64,000 nt of DNA from Sporosarcina limicola (GTDB lineage Bacteria; Bacillota; Bacilli; Bacillales_A; Planococcaceae): positions 40,247 through 104,246 of the forward strand of contig NZ_JADBEL010000014.1 in NCBI RefSeq assembly GCF_014873855.1, given 5' to 3'. The position numbers and the translations under genes were made by a program. Position 1 is the first letter of the stretch, and each line of letters opens with the position of its first letter. Positions 34,839 through 43,831 of the stretch are shown one piece after another. The notes beneath the pieces were generated by a model. That model was given only the letters and a program-made list of their open reading frames with translations, ran no database searches and was not told the DNA's origin.

Positions 34839-35930
34839 TTAATTTGGAAAAACCATTACTTTCAAGCTACCGCTTTGATTATTGGCGGCTTGATTCATCG
34901 CCTCTTGAATCTCATCAATTGCGTATCTGTCCGTGATTACATGCCCCACTTGGTTGCCTAAAGACTCCAAGATGCTGATAGCGAGTGGATACGTGTTTGT
35001 GTAGCGATAGACGGAACATAAGTCGATTTCCTTTTGCAACATCAATGTCACATTCAGTGGAACTTCTTCTTTTGCGGGAAAACCGATTACAACGATAGTG
35101 CCGCCTCTTTTGGTCAATTCAATCGACGACTGCAACGCTTTAACGTTTCCAGAGGTCTCAAGTACCATGTCAACGCCTAACCCGAATGTCGATTTTTCAA
35201 CTGCTTCAGCAAGATTGGCTGTTGCAATATGGATGGTTTTCGTCGCACCCAATTTTCTTGCAATCTCAAGTCTTAAAGGCTCCATGTCACTAACAATTAT
35301 CTCTTTTGCACCGAATGCTTTTGCGGCTATAACTGTCATTAATCCAACAGGGCCCATTCCAGATATCACAACACTTGCACCAGGTTGTAATCCCCCTCGC
35401 CTGACAGCATGCAAACCGACTGACAGCGGTTCTGCTAGTGTGGCATTTTCGAACGATAAGGTATCAGCTATTGGAAAGAGAAAGTCTTCTCTATGTTTTA
35501 AGTATTGAACAAATGCGCCTTTGACTGGTGGCGTGGAGAGGAACTGTACATCCGGACAAAGATTGTATCTCCCCTCTTTACACCATCGACAAGCTTGGCA
35601 GGTCACACCAGGCTCAATCGCCACCCTATCCCCCACCTTAAATCGGGTTACTTGACTACCTGTAGCAACTACGACTCCTGCACATTCATGTCCTTGAATA
35701 TGCGGATATTGCACCATTCTTTGCCCAATACGACCGTGCGTATAATAGTGGATATCTGAACCACAAATCCCGACTGCCATGACTTTGATTAATACATCTT
35801 TACCACTCACTTCTGGAACATCTTCTTGTCCCACACTCACTTCTGAAGGTCCCTGTAAGTAAGCAACTTTCATTTTACTCGGTAAGGAATTCTCCTCTTT
35901 CCCCCTATTTAAAACAATTACATTTTTCAT
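34839..35930 (-). CDS. zinc-dependent polyol/alcohol dehydrogenase (sorbitol/xylitol type)
   Basis: A 363-residue medium-chain dehydrogenase. Catalytic zinc ligands are in GICGSDIHYY and GHECAGVV; the structural zinc loop C-x2-C-x2-C-x7-C is in CQACRWCKEGRYNLC; the NAD motif is GMGPVGLMTV followed by Asp (VSDMEPLRLE), favouring NAD. Most like sorbitol/xylitol dehydrogenases, which oxidise a C2 hydroxyl to a ketone. Start 35930 eight bases after GGAAGGAG. The first 25 residues before KMKVAYLQ are an unusual extension. Confidence 0.85.
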   Translation of the reverse strand: MKNVIVLNRGKEENSLPSKMKVAYLQGPSEVSVGQEDVPEVSGKDVLIKVMAVGICGSDIHYYTHGRIGQRMVQYPHIQGHECAGVVVATGSQVTRFKVGDRVAIEPGVTCQACRWCKEGRYNLCPDVQFLSTPPVKGAFVQYLKHREDFLFPIADTLSFENATLAEPLSVGLHAVRRGGLQPGASVVISGMGPVGLMTVIAAKAFGAKEIIVSDMEPLRLEIARKLGATKTIHIATANLAEAVEKSTFGLGVDMVLETSGNVKALQSSIELTKRGGTIVVIGFPAKEEVPLNVTLMLQKEIDLCSVYRYTNTYPLAISILESLGNQVGHVITDRYAIDEIQEAMNQAANNQSGSLKVMVFPN

Positions 35931-35986
35931 AAGATAATCTCCTTCCAAATCGTACCTAAGTCCTGTTTATATAAACCCACTTTTCC

Positions 35987-37018
35987 CTATTCATGACTTA
36001 GCAGGACTTTCCCACATTCTTGTTGTTCACACATATCGAAGGCCGCCTTCCATTCAGTTAACGGAAGTTTGTGTGTAATAATAGGCTTGAGATCAACCTT
36101 TTGCTGCTCCAATATTTGAATGACTCTGTCCCACGTTTTCATTGAGTGTGCAAGAGAACCAAATAACTGAATTTGCTTGTATAAAATGAAATCATAATTC
36201 ATCGTGATTTCTTTGCCGACAATTCCCACTTGGATATGTTTCCCCAGTTGTCTGAGAGCTTGCAAACAGCTATTGATTGATGGTCCGGCCCCTGCACATT
36301 CAACCGTTACATCGACGCCAAGGCCATTTGTTTCTTTCATTACTATCTCTTGCAAATCAACTTCTGAAACATTAACAACAACAGCTGCTCCTAGTTCTTT
36401 CGCTATTTCTAAACGAGTTGCATCCGCGGATGTACCAGCCACAATTACTTTACAGCCCTTTACAGCTAGTAGTGATAAACAGATCAAACCGATAGGACCT
36501 GGACCAGAGAGTAAAACGGTGTCACCCACATGAATGGTAGTCAATTCTTCAATTGCCTGAACAGCACAAGCGAGAGGTTCGGATAATGCTGCTTCTTCCA
36601 AACTCACGTTATCAGGAATAGTGTAGATCATATCTTCCCGAACAACCGAGTATTTCGTGAAACTGCCATCTATTCCATGACCCATTCCGCGACGTTCAGG
36701 GCAAAACATGTAATAGCCTGTTTTACAGTAGGTACATGTTCCGCAAGTAATGGCTGTTGAACCAAGAACAGTGACTCTGTCACCCAATTTCACCTTTTTT
36801 ACATTGGCACCAACTTCAGCAACGATGCCAGAAAATTCATGCCCCATAATGACAGGTGGGTAACTTTTAAACGTATCATGATAAATGTGTAAATCCGTGC
36901 CACAAATACCCGTATATTTAACTTCTACTTTCACTTTATCCGGAGGACATATCGGTTCATCAACAGCTAATAGATCAACGTTACCAAATCCAAGTTTTGT
37001 TTTATAAAGCGCTTTCAT
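35987..37018 (-). CDS. zinc-dependent alcohol dehydrogenase, first gene of catabolic operon
   Basis: A 343-residue medium-chain dehydrogenase with GICGTDLHIY and GHEFSGIV zinc ligands, a structural zinc loop CGTCTYCKTGYYMFC and the cofactor motif GPGPIGLICL. The residue after the second strand is not Asp (AGTSADATRLE), which may favour NADP. Start 37018 six bases after GGGAGGTG. It heads the leftward operon under two AAGCGCTT sites. Two different zinc dehydrogenases in one cluster suggest two successive oxidations or two substrates. Confidence 0.87.
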   Translation of the reverse strand: MKALYKTKLGFGNVDLLAVDEPICPPDKVKVEVKYTGICGTDLHIYHDTFKSYPPVIMGHEFSGIVAEVGANVKKVKLGDRVTVLGSTAITCGTCTYCKTGYYMFCPERRGMGHGIDGSFTKYSVVREDMIYTIPDNVSLEEAALSEPLACAVQAIEELTTIHVGDTVLLSGPGPIGLICLSLLAVKGCKVIVAGTSADATRLEIAKELGAAVVVNVSEVDLQEIVMKETNGLGVDVTVECAGAGPSINSCLQALRQLGKHIQVGIVGKEITMNYDFILYKQIQLFGSLAHSMKTWDRVIQILEQQKVDLKPIITHKLPLTEWKAAFDMCEQQECGKVLLSHE

Positions 37019-37049
37019 TGACTGCACCTCCCATTTTTGTCTATAAGAT

Positions 37050-37065
37050 ATTAAAGCGCTTACCT
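37050..37065. promoter_or_regulatory. LacI-family operator, proximal to dehydrogenase operon
   Basis: TTAAAGCGCTTAC, core AGCGCT at 37055-37060, about 35 bases before the dehydrogenase start codon. Confidence 0.7.
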
Positions 37066-37116
37066 AAAAGAAATTAAGGAAAAATTCACCGAATAAGGGA
37101 TTTTAAATAAATAATG

Positions 37117-37132
37117 AGTAAAGCGCTTACTT
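37117..37132. promoter_or_regulatory. LacI-family operator, distal copy
   Basis: AGTAAAGCGCTTACTT, a near-perfect palindrome with core AGCGCT at 37122-37127, exactly 67 bases from the proximal core. Two sites at such spacing would allow looping or cooperative binding. Confidence 0.75.
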
Positions 37133-37310
37133 AAATGTCCGTACTGATAAACCATAACAAGCAAAACATTAGCTATTGATTTTGGTCTGCCAATCACATA
37201 TAGTTCAAAGATAATCACCTTTACATACGCTACGAATTCCACTAATCGTACCATGAAAATCGCAATGGATACAACTTTCCCTCAACACAATAACCTCGCC
37301 ATAAAAATAA

Positions 37311-37326
37311 GGTTAAGCGCTTCAAC
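37311..37326. promoter_or_regulatory. LacI-family operator before regulator gene
   Basis: GGTTAAGCGCTTCAAC, core AGCGCT at 37316-37321, about 125 bases before the lacI-type start, consistent with autoregulation. Confidence 0.7.
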
Positions 37327-37448
37327 TAATGTTGATAGTTTCGATGTTTTTATTCTATTAGAAAAGATTCGAAAAATCAACATATTTTTTAATTTTTATT
37401 TTCATCAAACAATTATAAACATACAAATTGAAAGTGAGGAAACTATGA

Positions 37449-38453
37449 ATGAGAACAACAATCTATGATGTAGCGAAAGAAGCAAAAGTTTCAATTGCTA
37501 CCGTTTCAAAGGTCATCAACAATAAAGGTCATATTAGCGAGAAAACGAAACGAAAAGTTCAGGAAGTCATAGTAGCGCTAAATTACCAGCCTAACATGAT
37601 GGCATCAGCTTTAATGGGGAAACGCACGAAAACAATTGGTCTACTAATTCCGGATATCGCAAACCCATTTTTTTCGGAATTGGCACGAAGTATCGAGGAT
37701 CGCGGACATGAGTTTGGTTACAATCTTGTCATGTGCAGCACCGATTATATACAAGAGAAAGAAAATAAATACATTACACTTTTAAAAAGAAAGAGTGTAG
37801 ATGGTTTCATCATAGCCTCTGGTTTTGAAAACCTGGATAAAATCGAGGAATTAGTAAAGGAAGATATCCCCGTCGCAATTGTCGCTCGTGATTCTCCAAT
37901 GTTTTATGTTAACACCGTAGCTCTTGATGATTTTATGGGCGGCTATTTAGCTGCATCTCACTTAATAGAACTTGGGCATAAAAACATCGGAGTTATTGCT
38001 CGTGACGTATGGAGTAACAGGGAAAGACTTCGAGGTTTTAAGCAGGCATTGGAAGAAAATAAGCTTGAATTTACGCCTGATTTCGAATTCATAAAAGAAA
38101 TTAATCATATTGAAGCAGGCAAATACATGACACGTAAATATTTAGATGCACCCCATCCCCCGACCGCTATTTTTGCATGCAATGATTTATTGGCAGCAGG
38201 TGTCATTCAAGGAGGTAAAGAGGTTGGAATGAGTGTACCTGAAGATCTATCTGTTATTGGATTCGATAATACAATTCTTGCAACAATTATTGAGCCTCCT
38301 TTAACAACAATTTCCCAACCGATTCAAAATATGGGAAAGGAAGTAATGGATATAATGATTTCTATGATAACCGGTGAGGTCAAGGAAAAAAGGCGCCTAA
38401 CCTTACTTCCATCACTTGTTGAAAGAAAATCCACTTCCAAATTAACTGTATAA
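37449..38453 (+). CDS. LacI-family transcriptional regulator of catabolic cluster
   Basis: A 334-residue regulator: LacI HTH at the start (TIYDVAKEAKVSIATVSKVI, then hinge helix NYQPNMMASALMGKRT) and a periplasmic-binding-protein-like ligand domain ending STSKLTV. Start after GTGAGGA. It is transcribed away from the dehydrogenase/TRAP operon. Four AAGCGCTT palindromes in the cluster match the GC-centred operators of this family, so it probably represses uptake and breakdown genes until the substrate or an intermediate binds. Confidence 0.9.
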   Translation: MRTTIYDVAKEAKVSIATVSKVINNKGHISEKTKRKVQEVIVALNYQPNMMASALMGKRTKTIGLLIPDIANPFFSELARSIEDRGHEFGYNLVMCSTDYIQEKENKYITLLKRKSVDGFIIASGFENLDKIEELVKEDIPVAIVARDSPMFYVNTVALDDFMGGYLAASHLIELGHKNIGVIARDVWSNRERLRGFKQALEENKLEFTPDFEFIKEINHIEAGKYMTRKYLDAPHPPTAIFACNDLLAAGVIQGGKEVGMSVPEDLSVIGFDNTILATIIEPPLTTISQPIQNMGKEVMDIMISMITGEVKEKRRLTLLPSLVERKSTSKLTV

Positions 38454-38458
38454 AATTC

Positions 38459-38502
38459 CGAAAATAGTCACTGAAATACTACTATTTCAGTGACTATTTT
38501 CG
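38459..38502. terminator. 20-bp perfect hairpin after LacI-type gene
   Basis: CGAAAATAGTCACTGAAATA and its exact complement flank a CTAC loop, five bases after the stop codon. Likely terminator of the regulator gene, active in both directions. Confidence 0.85.
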
Positions 38503-38552
38503 CGTGCACTAATTCAATTTCCAAAAAGTAATTTCATCCAGAAAGAATTGTG

Positions 38553-38580
38553 TTGACTCGGGAATACTATACCTTATAAT
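38553..38580 (+). promoter_or_regulatory. promoter of polyamine operon
   Basis: TTGACT, a 16-base spacer and a perfect TATAAT give a good sigma-A promoter. Transcription would start near 38587, which argues against the speD start at 38596 and for one further down. Confidence 0.8.
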
Positions 38581-38616
38581 TATAATTGTTTTCATATGAA
38601 AGGCGTGATGTTAGGG

Positions 38617-39444
38617 TTGGAAAATAAGCTAAGGTTATATGGCTTTAACAACCTCACCAAAACACTTAGCTTCAACATCTATGATGTAAGCTATGCGAAA
38701 AGTGAGCGGGAGCAAAAAGATTATATTGCCTATATTGACGAGCAGTATAATTCTGAGCGATTAACCAATATCCTTTATGAAGTGACGGAAATTATCGGGG
38801 CGCATGTATTGAATGTCAGTAAGCAGGATTATGACCCCCAAGGTGCGAGTGTAACCATTCTCATCTCAGAGAAATCCATTCCACTCGGTCTAATTGACGA
38901 ATCTTGTAATCAGGGTGTGGTTGATATTTTGAAAACACGTGACTCAGTCGTTGGCCATTTAGATAAAAGCCATGTCACTGTGCATACGTATCCAGAATAT
39001 CATCCAGATAATTCTATCGCCACTTTTCGGGTTGATATCGAAGTTTCAACATGTGGTGAAATTTCTCCGTTGAATGCATTGGACTATTTAATAGGAAGTT
39101 TCGACTCAGATATTATTACAACGGATTATCGAGTACGTGGTTTTACACGCAATGAAAAGGGCAAGAAATTTTTTATGGATCACAAAATGACATCTATTCA
39201 GGATTATATCGCCCGCAATACGTTGCAGAAATATGATGCGATCGATGTGAATGTGTATCAGTCTAATATTTTTCATACAAAGCTACTGATTAAAGACATC
39301 GACCTACAAGATTATTTATTCAACAGGGATGTGTATGAAATACCTCCTAAAGAGAGGCTTCATATTACAAACAACTTACGTAGAGAAATGATTGAAATTT
39401 TCAGCGGTTATAATATATACGATGAGTCAGAGGTGATAGAATGA
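38617..39444 (+). CDS. speD: S-adenosylmethionine decarboxylase proenzyme, Escherichia-type
   Basis: A 275-residue proenzyme. Self-cleavage before the serine in [15 protein letters not shown] (about residue 118) makes the pyruvoyl cofactor. The whole length resembles the class 1A enzyme of E. coli ([39 protein letters not shown]), not the short Bacillus SpeH. It makes decarboxylated SAM, the aminopropyl donor. TTG at 38617 gives [12 protein letters not shown], aligned with the family start; ATG at 38608 or 38596 are alternatives. Its stop overlaps speA by four bases. Confidence 0.9.
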   Translation: MENKLRLYGFNNLTKTLSFNIYDVSYAKSEREQKDYIAYIDEQYNSERLTNILYEVTEIIGAHVLNVSKQDYDPQGASVTILISEKSIPLGLIDESCNQGVVDILKTRDSVVGHLDKSHVTVHTYPEYHPDNSIATFRVDIEVSTCGEISPLNALDYLIGSFDSDIITTDYRVRGFTRNEKGKKFFMDHKMTSIQDYIARNTLQKYDAIDVNVYQSNIFHTKLLIKDIDLQDYLFNRDVYEIPPKERLHITNNLRREMIEIFSGYNIYDESEVIE

Positions 39445-40901
39445 CGCTTCTTTCGCAAAATCAAGCTCCAATTATGGAGGCGCTTACCCGCTATAAATCA
39501 ATGCGGGTCGTTCCTTTCGATGTTCCGGGGCATAAACGTGGAAGAGGTAATCTCGAGTTAGCCGCGTTTTTAGGGGAGCAATGTCTCTCCATGGACGTTA
39601 ACTCCATGAAACCTTTAGATAATTTATGCCATCCTGTTTCTGTAATAAGAGAGGCTGAGGAATTGGCCGCTCAAGCATTTGAAGCAAAGCACGCCTTTTT
39701 CATGGTCAACGGAACAACTTCTGCAGTACAAGCGATGATTATGACCGCATGCACTGCTGGCGATAAAATTATCATGCCCCGCAACGTACATCGTAGTGCC
39801 ATCAATGCACTTATTATTAGTGGTGCTGTGCCAGTGTATGTGAATCCGGGTCTACACAGTGAACTAGGAATTCTTTTAGGGATGTCCCTAGGAGACGTGG
39901 AACAGGCCATTTTAGAGAATCCTGATGCAAAAGCCATTCTCATCAATAATCCTACCTATTACGGGATTTGTTCGAATCTGAAGGCGCTTACCGATCTTGC
40001 ACATCAACATAATATGCTCGTGCTCGTCGATGAAGCACATGGTACCCACTTCTACTTTGGTGATGATCTTCCGGCTTCTGCTATGTCAGTCGGCGCTGAT
40101 ATGGCGTCTGTTAGCATGCATAAATCTGGCGGTTCATTGACACAAAGTTCTTTTCTCCTCATTAATAATGAGGTGAGTGAAGGTTATACGCGTCAAATTA
40201 TCAATCTAACGCAAACAACAAGCGGTTCCTATCTATTATTATCTTCCTTGGATATTTCGAGAAAAAATTTAGCTCTTAACGGCAAAGAAATTTTTCGTAA
40301 AGTTGCTGATATGGCGCAATATACAAGAGATGAAATAAATAAGATTGGTGGCTATTACGCCTATTCAAAAGAACTGTTAAATGGCGATACAATCTTTGAT
40401 TTCGATGTAACGAAACTGTCTGTAGATACCCGCGATGTCGGTCTTGCAGGAATTGAAATTTACGATATTCTTCGTGACGAGTATGATATCCAAATAGAAT
40501 TTGGGGATATTGGCAACATCCTGGCCTATATATCTGTCGGTGATAGGCAGCTGGACCTAGAACGTCTAGTGGCAGCACTGGCCGAAATCAAACGGCGATA
40601 CGCAAAAGATAAAAACAGCGTATTCGACCACGAGTACATCAACCCGCAAGTTGCATTAACCCCTCAAAAGGCATTTTATGCACCTAAAACCAACGTTCCT
40701 CTTTCGGAAAGTGCGGGTCATATTTCTAGTGAATTCGTTATGTGTTACCCACCAGGCATTCCAATTCTTGCGCCTGGAGAACGAATTACTGAAGAAATTT
40801 TGGATTACATCGCGTATTGCAAAGAAAAAGGATGCTTCTTAACAGGTACTGAGGATAGTGATATCCTGACTATTAATGTGGTAAAGGAGCATGAGCAATG
40901 A
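39441..40901 (+). CDS. speA: arginine decarboxylase, Orn/Lys/Arg decarboxylase family
   Basis: A 486-residue PLP enzyme of the aspartate-aminotransferase fold: [11 protein letters not shown] at the start, [21 protein letters not shown] and the PLP lysine Lys228 in [13 protein letters not shown]. Size and pattern match Bacillus SpeA, which makes agmatine from arginine; lysine or ornithine specificity cannot be excluded by eye. The agmatinase downstream supports arginine. Overlaps speD and speE by four bases each. Confidence 0.9.
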   Translation: MTLLSQNQAPIMEALTRYKSMRVVPFDVPGHKRGRGNLELAAFLGEQCLSMDVNSMKPLDNLCHPVSVIREAEELAAQAFEAKHAFFMVNGTTSAVQAMIMTACTAGDKIIMPRNVHRSAINALIISGAVPVYVNPGLHSELGILLGMSLGDVEQAILENPDAKAILINNPTYYGICSNLKALTDLAHQHNMLVLVDEAHGTHFYFGDDLPASAMSVGADMASVSMHKSGGSLTQSSFLLINNEVSEGYTRQIINLTQTTSGSYLLLSSLDISRKNLALNGKEIFRKVADMAQYTRDEINKIGGYYAYSKELLNGDTIFDFDVTKLSVDTRDVGLAGIEIYDILRDEYDIQIEFGDIGNILAYISVGDRQLDLERLVAALAEIKRRYAKDKNSVFDHEYINPQVALTPQKAFYAPKTNVPLSESAGHISSEFVMCYPPGIPILAPGERITEEILDYIAYCKEKGCFLTGTEDSDILTINVVKEHEQ

Positions 40902-41749
40902 ACCTATGGTATACAGAACAGCATTCACCCAGCGTCCGTTTTTCAATAAAAGTGGAAGAGCAACTTTATTCCGGAGCAAGTGAATTTCAAAAAATTGATA
41001 TCCTGCAAACTACGGAGTTCGGTAAAATTCTTACACTCGACGGTCTAATCATGTTAACCGAAAAAGACGAATTTATTTACCACGACATGATTACACATGT
41101 CGCTATGGCTACCAATCCTAAGATAAAAAAAGTGTTGGTTATCGGTGCCGGTGATGGGGGTACAGTTCGCGAACTTACAAAATACGAAACAATTGAGCAA
41201 ATCGATATGGTTGAAATCGACAAATTGGTCGTTGATGTTTGCAAAGAATATTTACCACAGACAGCCTCAAAGCTGACTGATCCTAGAGTGAATTTGTATT
41301 ATGAAGATGGGCTTAAATTTGTCCGCAATAAAGAAAATGACTACGATTTGGTGATTGTCGACTCTACGGATCCCTTTGGCCCCGGTGAAGGACTGTTTAC
41401 AAAAGAGTTTTATGGCAACTGCTACAAAGCGTTAAAGGAAGATGGCATTTTGGTTAATCAGCATGAAAGCCCTTTCTACGCCGAAGACGCCCTTAGCATG
41501 AAGAGAGCCCATCAACGTATTAAAGGATTCTTTCCGATTTGTAATGTCTACCAAGTGCATATCCCAACCTATCCATCAGGTCATTGGCTATTTGGGTTTG
41601 CGTCTAAAAAGTTTAATCCGATTCAAGATTTAGATGCGGCGGCATGGAACGAACTCGGTCTAAAAACAAAGTATTACAATACAGCTATCCATGTCGGATC
41701 GTTCGCCCTTCCAAACTACGTGAAGGAGCAATTGGAAGATGCTAAGTAA
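40898..41749 (+). CDS. speE: polyamine aminopropyltransferase (spermidine synthase)
   Basis: A 283-residue enzyme. SAM-type fold motifs are GAGDGGTVRELTKY, VEIDKLVVDVCKEY, YEDGLKFV and the catalytic DSTDPFGPGEGLF. It transfers aminopropyl from decarboxylated SAM to putrescine, or to agmatine in some bacteria. Overlaps speA (4 bases) and speB (11 bases). Confidence 0.92.
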   Translation: MNLWYTEQHSPSVRFSIKVEEQLYSGASEFQKIDILQTTEFGKILTLDGLIMLTEKDEFIYHDMITHVAMATNPKIKKVLVIGAGDGGTVRELTKYETIEQIDMVEIDKLVVDVCKEYLPQTASKLTDPRVNLYYEDGLKFVRNKENDYDLVIVDSTDPFGPGEGLFTKEFYGNCYKALKEDGILVNQHESPFYAEDALSMKRAHQRIKGFFPICNVYQVHIPTYPSGHWLFGFASKKFNPIQDLDAAAWNELGLKTKYYNTAIHVGSFALPNYVKEQLEDAK

Positions 41750-42593
41750 AAATATAGAAACGTTTATTGGTTGTGACAATGCGTACGAAGAATCCAAGAT
41801 CGTTATTTTCGGGGCTCCCTTTGACTCCACAACTTCTTTTCGCCCTGGGACACGTTTTGCCAGCAAAGCCATGCGCGGTGAATCGTTTGGGATTGAAACG
41901 TACAGCCCTTATCAAGACAAAGATTTAGAGGATATCACCGTGTTTGACGGTGGCGATTTGGAACTAAGCTTTGGGAATACGTCAAGAGCATTGGGACAAA
42001 TTGAGGAGTTCACAGCTCTTGTTCTCGAAGATGGCAAGATCCCTTGCATGATTGGCGGCGAGCATTTGGTGACGCTAGGCGCCGTCAGGGCTGTTGCTAA
42101 AAAGTATCCCGATGTACATGTAATCCAATTTGATGCACATGCAGATTTGCGTGAGGACTATCTTGACGAAACGCTTTCGCACGCTACTGTCATTCATAGA
42201 GTGTGGGATTTGCTTGGGGACGATCGGATTTTTCAATTCGGTATTCGCTCTGGAGACCGCAGTGAGTTCCAATGGGGGAAAGATCATATCTTCACAAATA
42301 AATTCAATTTCAATGGATTAGAAGATGTGGTTGAAAAGTTACAAGGTAAACCTGTTTATTTGACCATTGACTTGGACGTTCTCGACCCTTCTGTCTTCCC
42401 TGGAACAGGTACACCGGAAGCGGGCGGCGTCAGCTTCATGGAATTACTCCATGCGATGTTGAAGGTCAGCGGACTCAATATTGTCGGCTGCGACGTGAAC
42501 GAGCTGTCACCAATCTATGATCAAAGCGGTGTCTCCACAGCTACTGCATGCAAAGTATTGCGCGAATTATTATTATCACTTAAAACGAATTAA
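41739..42593 (+). CDS. speB: agmatinase (ureohydrolase)
   Basis: A 284-residue dimanganese hydrolase with all metal motifs: GGEHLVTLG, FDAHADLRE, and TIDLDVLDPS; C-terminal CDVNELSP and a final Thr-rich segment. It turns agmatine into putrescine and urea; if SpeE uses agmatine it would act on aminopropylagmatine. Start 41739 within speE, an 11-base overlap. Confidence 0.9.
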   Translation: MLSKNIETFIGCDNAYEESKIVIFGAPFDSTTSFRPGTRFASKAMRGESFGIETYSPYQDKDLEDITVFDGGDLELSFGNTSRALGQIEEFTALVLEDGKIPCMIGGEHLVTLGAVRAVAKKYPDVHVIQFDAHADLREDYLDETLSHATVIHRVWDLLGDDRIFQFGIRSGDRSEFQWGKDHIFTNKFNFNGLEDVVEKLQGKPVYLTIDLDVLDPSVFPGTGTPEAGGVSFMELLHAMLKVSGLNIVGCDVNELSPIYDQSGVSTATACKVLRELLLSLKTN

Positions 42594-42619
42594 AAAATAT
42601 AACCAACGGGGTGTTCATT

Positions 42620-43819
42620 ATGGGGAAAGCTTTAATTATCGGTGCTGGCGGAGTAGCTGGTGTAGTTGTTCATAAATGTTGTCAGGTTCCTGACGTGTTC
42701 GAAGAAATCTGTATCGCAAGTCGTACAGTTTCGAAATGTGACGCGTTGAAAGAAAAGCTAGACGGCGGTCGCACTAAAATTCAAACAGCTCAGGTAGATG
42801 CAGATAACGTGGAAGAATTGGTTGAACTTATCAACCGTTTCCAACCAGATATCGTCATCAACGTGGCATTACCTTATCAGGATTTGACGATTATGGATGC
42901 GTGTCTTGCTACAGGTGTTGACTATGTCGATACAGCAAACTACGAGCCTCTTGATGAAGCGAAATTTGAATACAGTTGGCAATGGGCATACCGTGAGAAA
43001 TTTGAAAAAGCAGGCATCACTGCCCTACTTGGAAGTGGCTTTGACCCTGGCGTAACGGGTGTATTCTCTGCTCATGCACAAAAGCATCATTTCGATGAAA
43101 TCCATACGATTGATATTGTAGATGCAAACGCTGGTGATCACGGCTATCCTTTCGCAACTAACTTCAACCCAGAAATCAATATTCGCGAAATAACGGCAAA
43201 CGGTAGCTATTTTGAAAATGGCGAGTTCATTGAAACACCACCCTTGTCCATCAAACGCGTATATGATCTACCTGAAATCGGTCCAAAAGACGTTTACTTA
43301 CTTCATCATGAAGAATTGGAATCTTTGGCCCTTAATATTAAAGGCATTAAAAAAATTCGCTTCTGGATGACGTTCTCGGAAAACTATTTGAACCACTTAA
43401 AAGTACTTGAAAACGTTGGCATGACTGCTATTGAGCCTATCATCTTTGAAGGAAAAGAAATCGTTCCATTGCAATTCTTAAAAGCTATTCTACCTGACCC
43501 TTCTTCTCTTGGGCCTAGAACAATAGGAAAAACAAATATCGGTTGTATCTTCCAGGGTATAAAAGATGGCAAAGAGAAAACCTATTACGTGTACAACGTT
43601 TGCGACCATCAAGAATGTTATGCAGAAGTTGGCTCACAAGCAATTTCATATACAACTGGCGTTCCTGCAATGATTGGCGCGATGCTTGTAATGACAGGTA
43701 AATGGAAAAATCCAGGTGTTCACAATATTGAAGAGTTTAATCCAGATCCATTTATGGATGCACTCAACAAATACGGACTACCGTGGCAAGAAAGCTTCGA
43801 TCCTAAACTAATTGATTAA
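42620..43819 (+). CDS. carboxy(nor)spermidine dehydrogenase (saccharopine dehydrogenase family)
   Basis: A 399-residue NADPH-type enzyme beginning MGKALIIGAGGVAGVVVHKC. It has CIASRTVSKCDAL and DTANYEPLDEA motifs and the HDQECYAEVG-like segment DHQECYAEVGSQAISYTTG near the end, all typical of carboxynorspermidine synthase (CASDH). It condenses aspartate semialdehyde with putrescine (or diaminopropane) to carboxyspermidine. Start 42620 follows GGGGTG; the in-frame codon at 42611 is not needed. 26 bases after speB. Confidence 0.88.
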   Translation: MGKALIIGAGGVAGVVVHKCCQVPDVFEEICIASRTVSKCDALKEKLDGGRTKIQTAQVDADNVEELVELINRFQPDIVINVALPYQDLTIMDACLATGVDYVDTANYEPLDEAKFEYSWQWAYREKFEKAGITALLGSGFDPGVTGVFSAHAQKHHFDEIHTIDIVDANAGDHGYPFATNFNPEINIREITANGSYFENGEFIETPPLSIKRVYDLPEIGPKDVYLLHHEELESLALNIKGIKKIRFWMTFSENYLNHLKVLENVGMTAIEPIIFEGKEIVPLQFLKAILPDPSSLGPRTIGKTNIGCIFQGIKDGKEKTYYVYNVCDHQECYAEVGSQAISYTTGVPAMIGAMLVMTGKWKNPGVHNIEEFNPDPFMDALNKYGLPWQESFDPKLID

Positions 43820-43831
43820 GGGGGAAATGAC

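Noticed and set aside
27130..37018. Sulfoquinovose (sulfo-transketolase) pathway
   Set aside because: No sulfosugar isomerase or sulfoquinovosidase is in the cluster, so the assignment cannot be supported; mentioned only as one option for the substrate.
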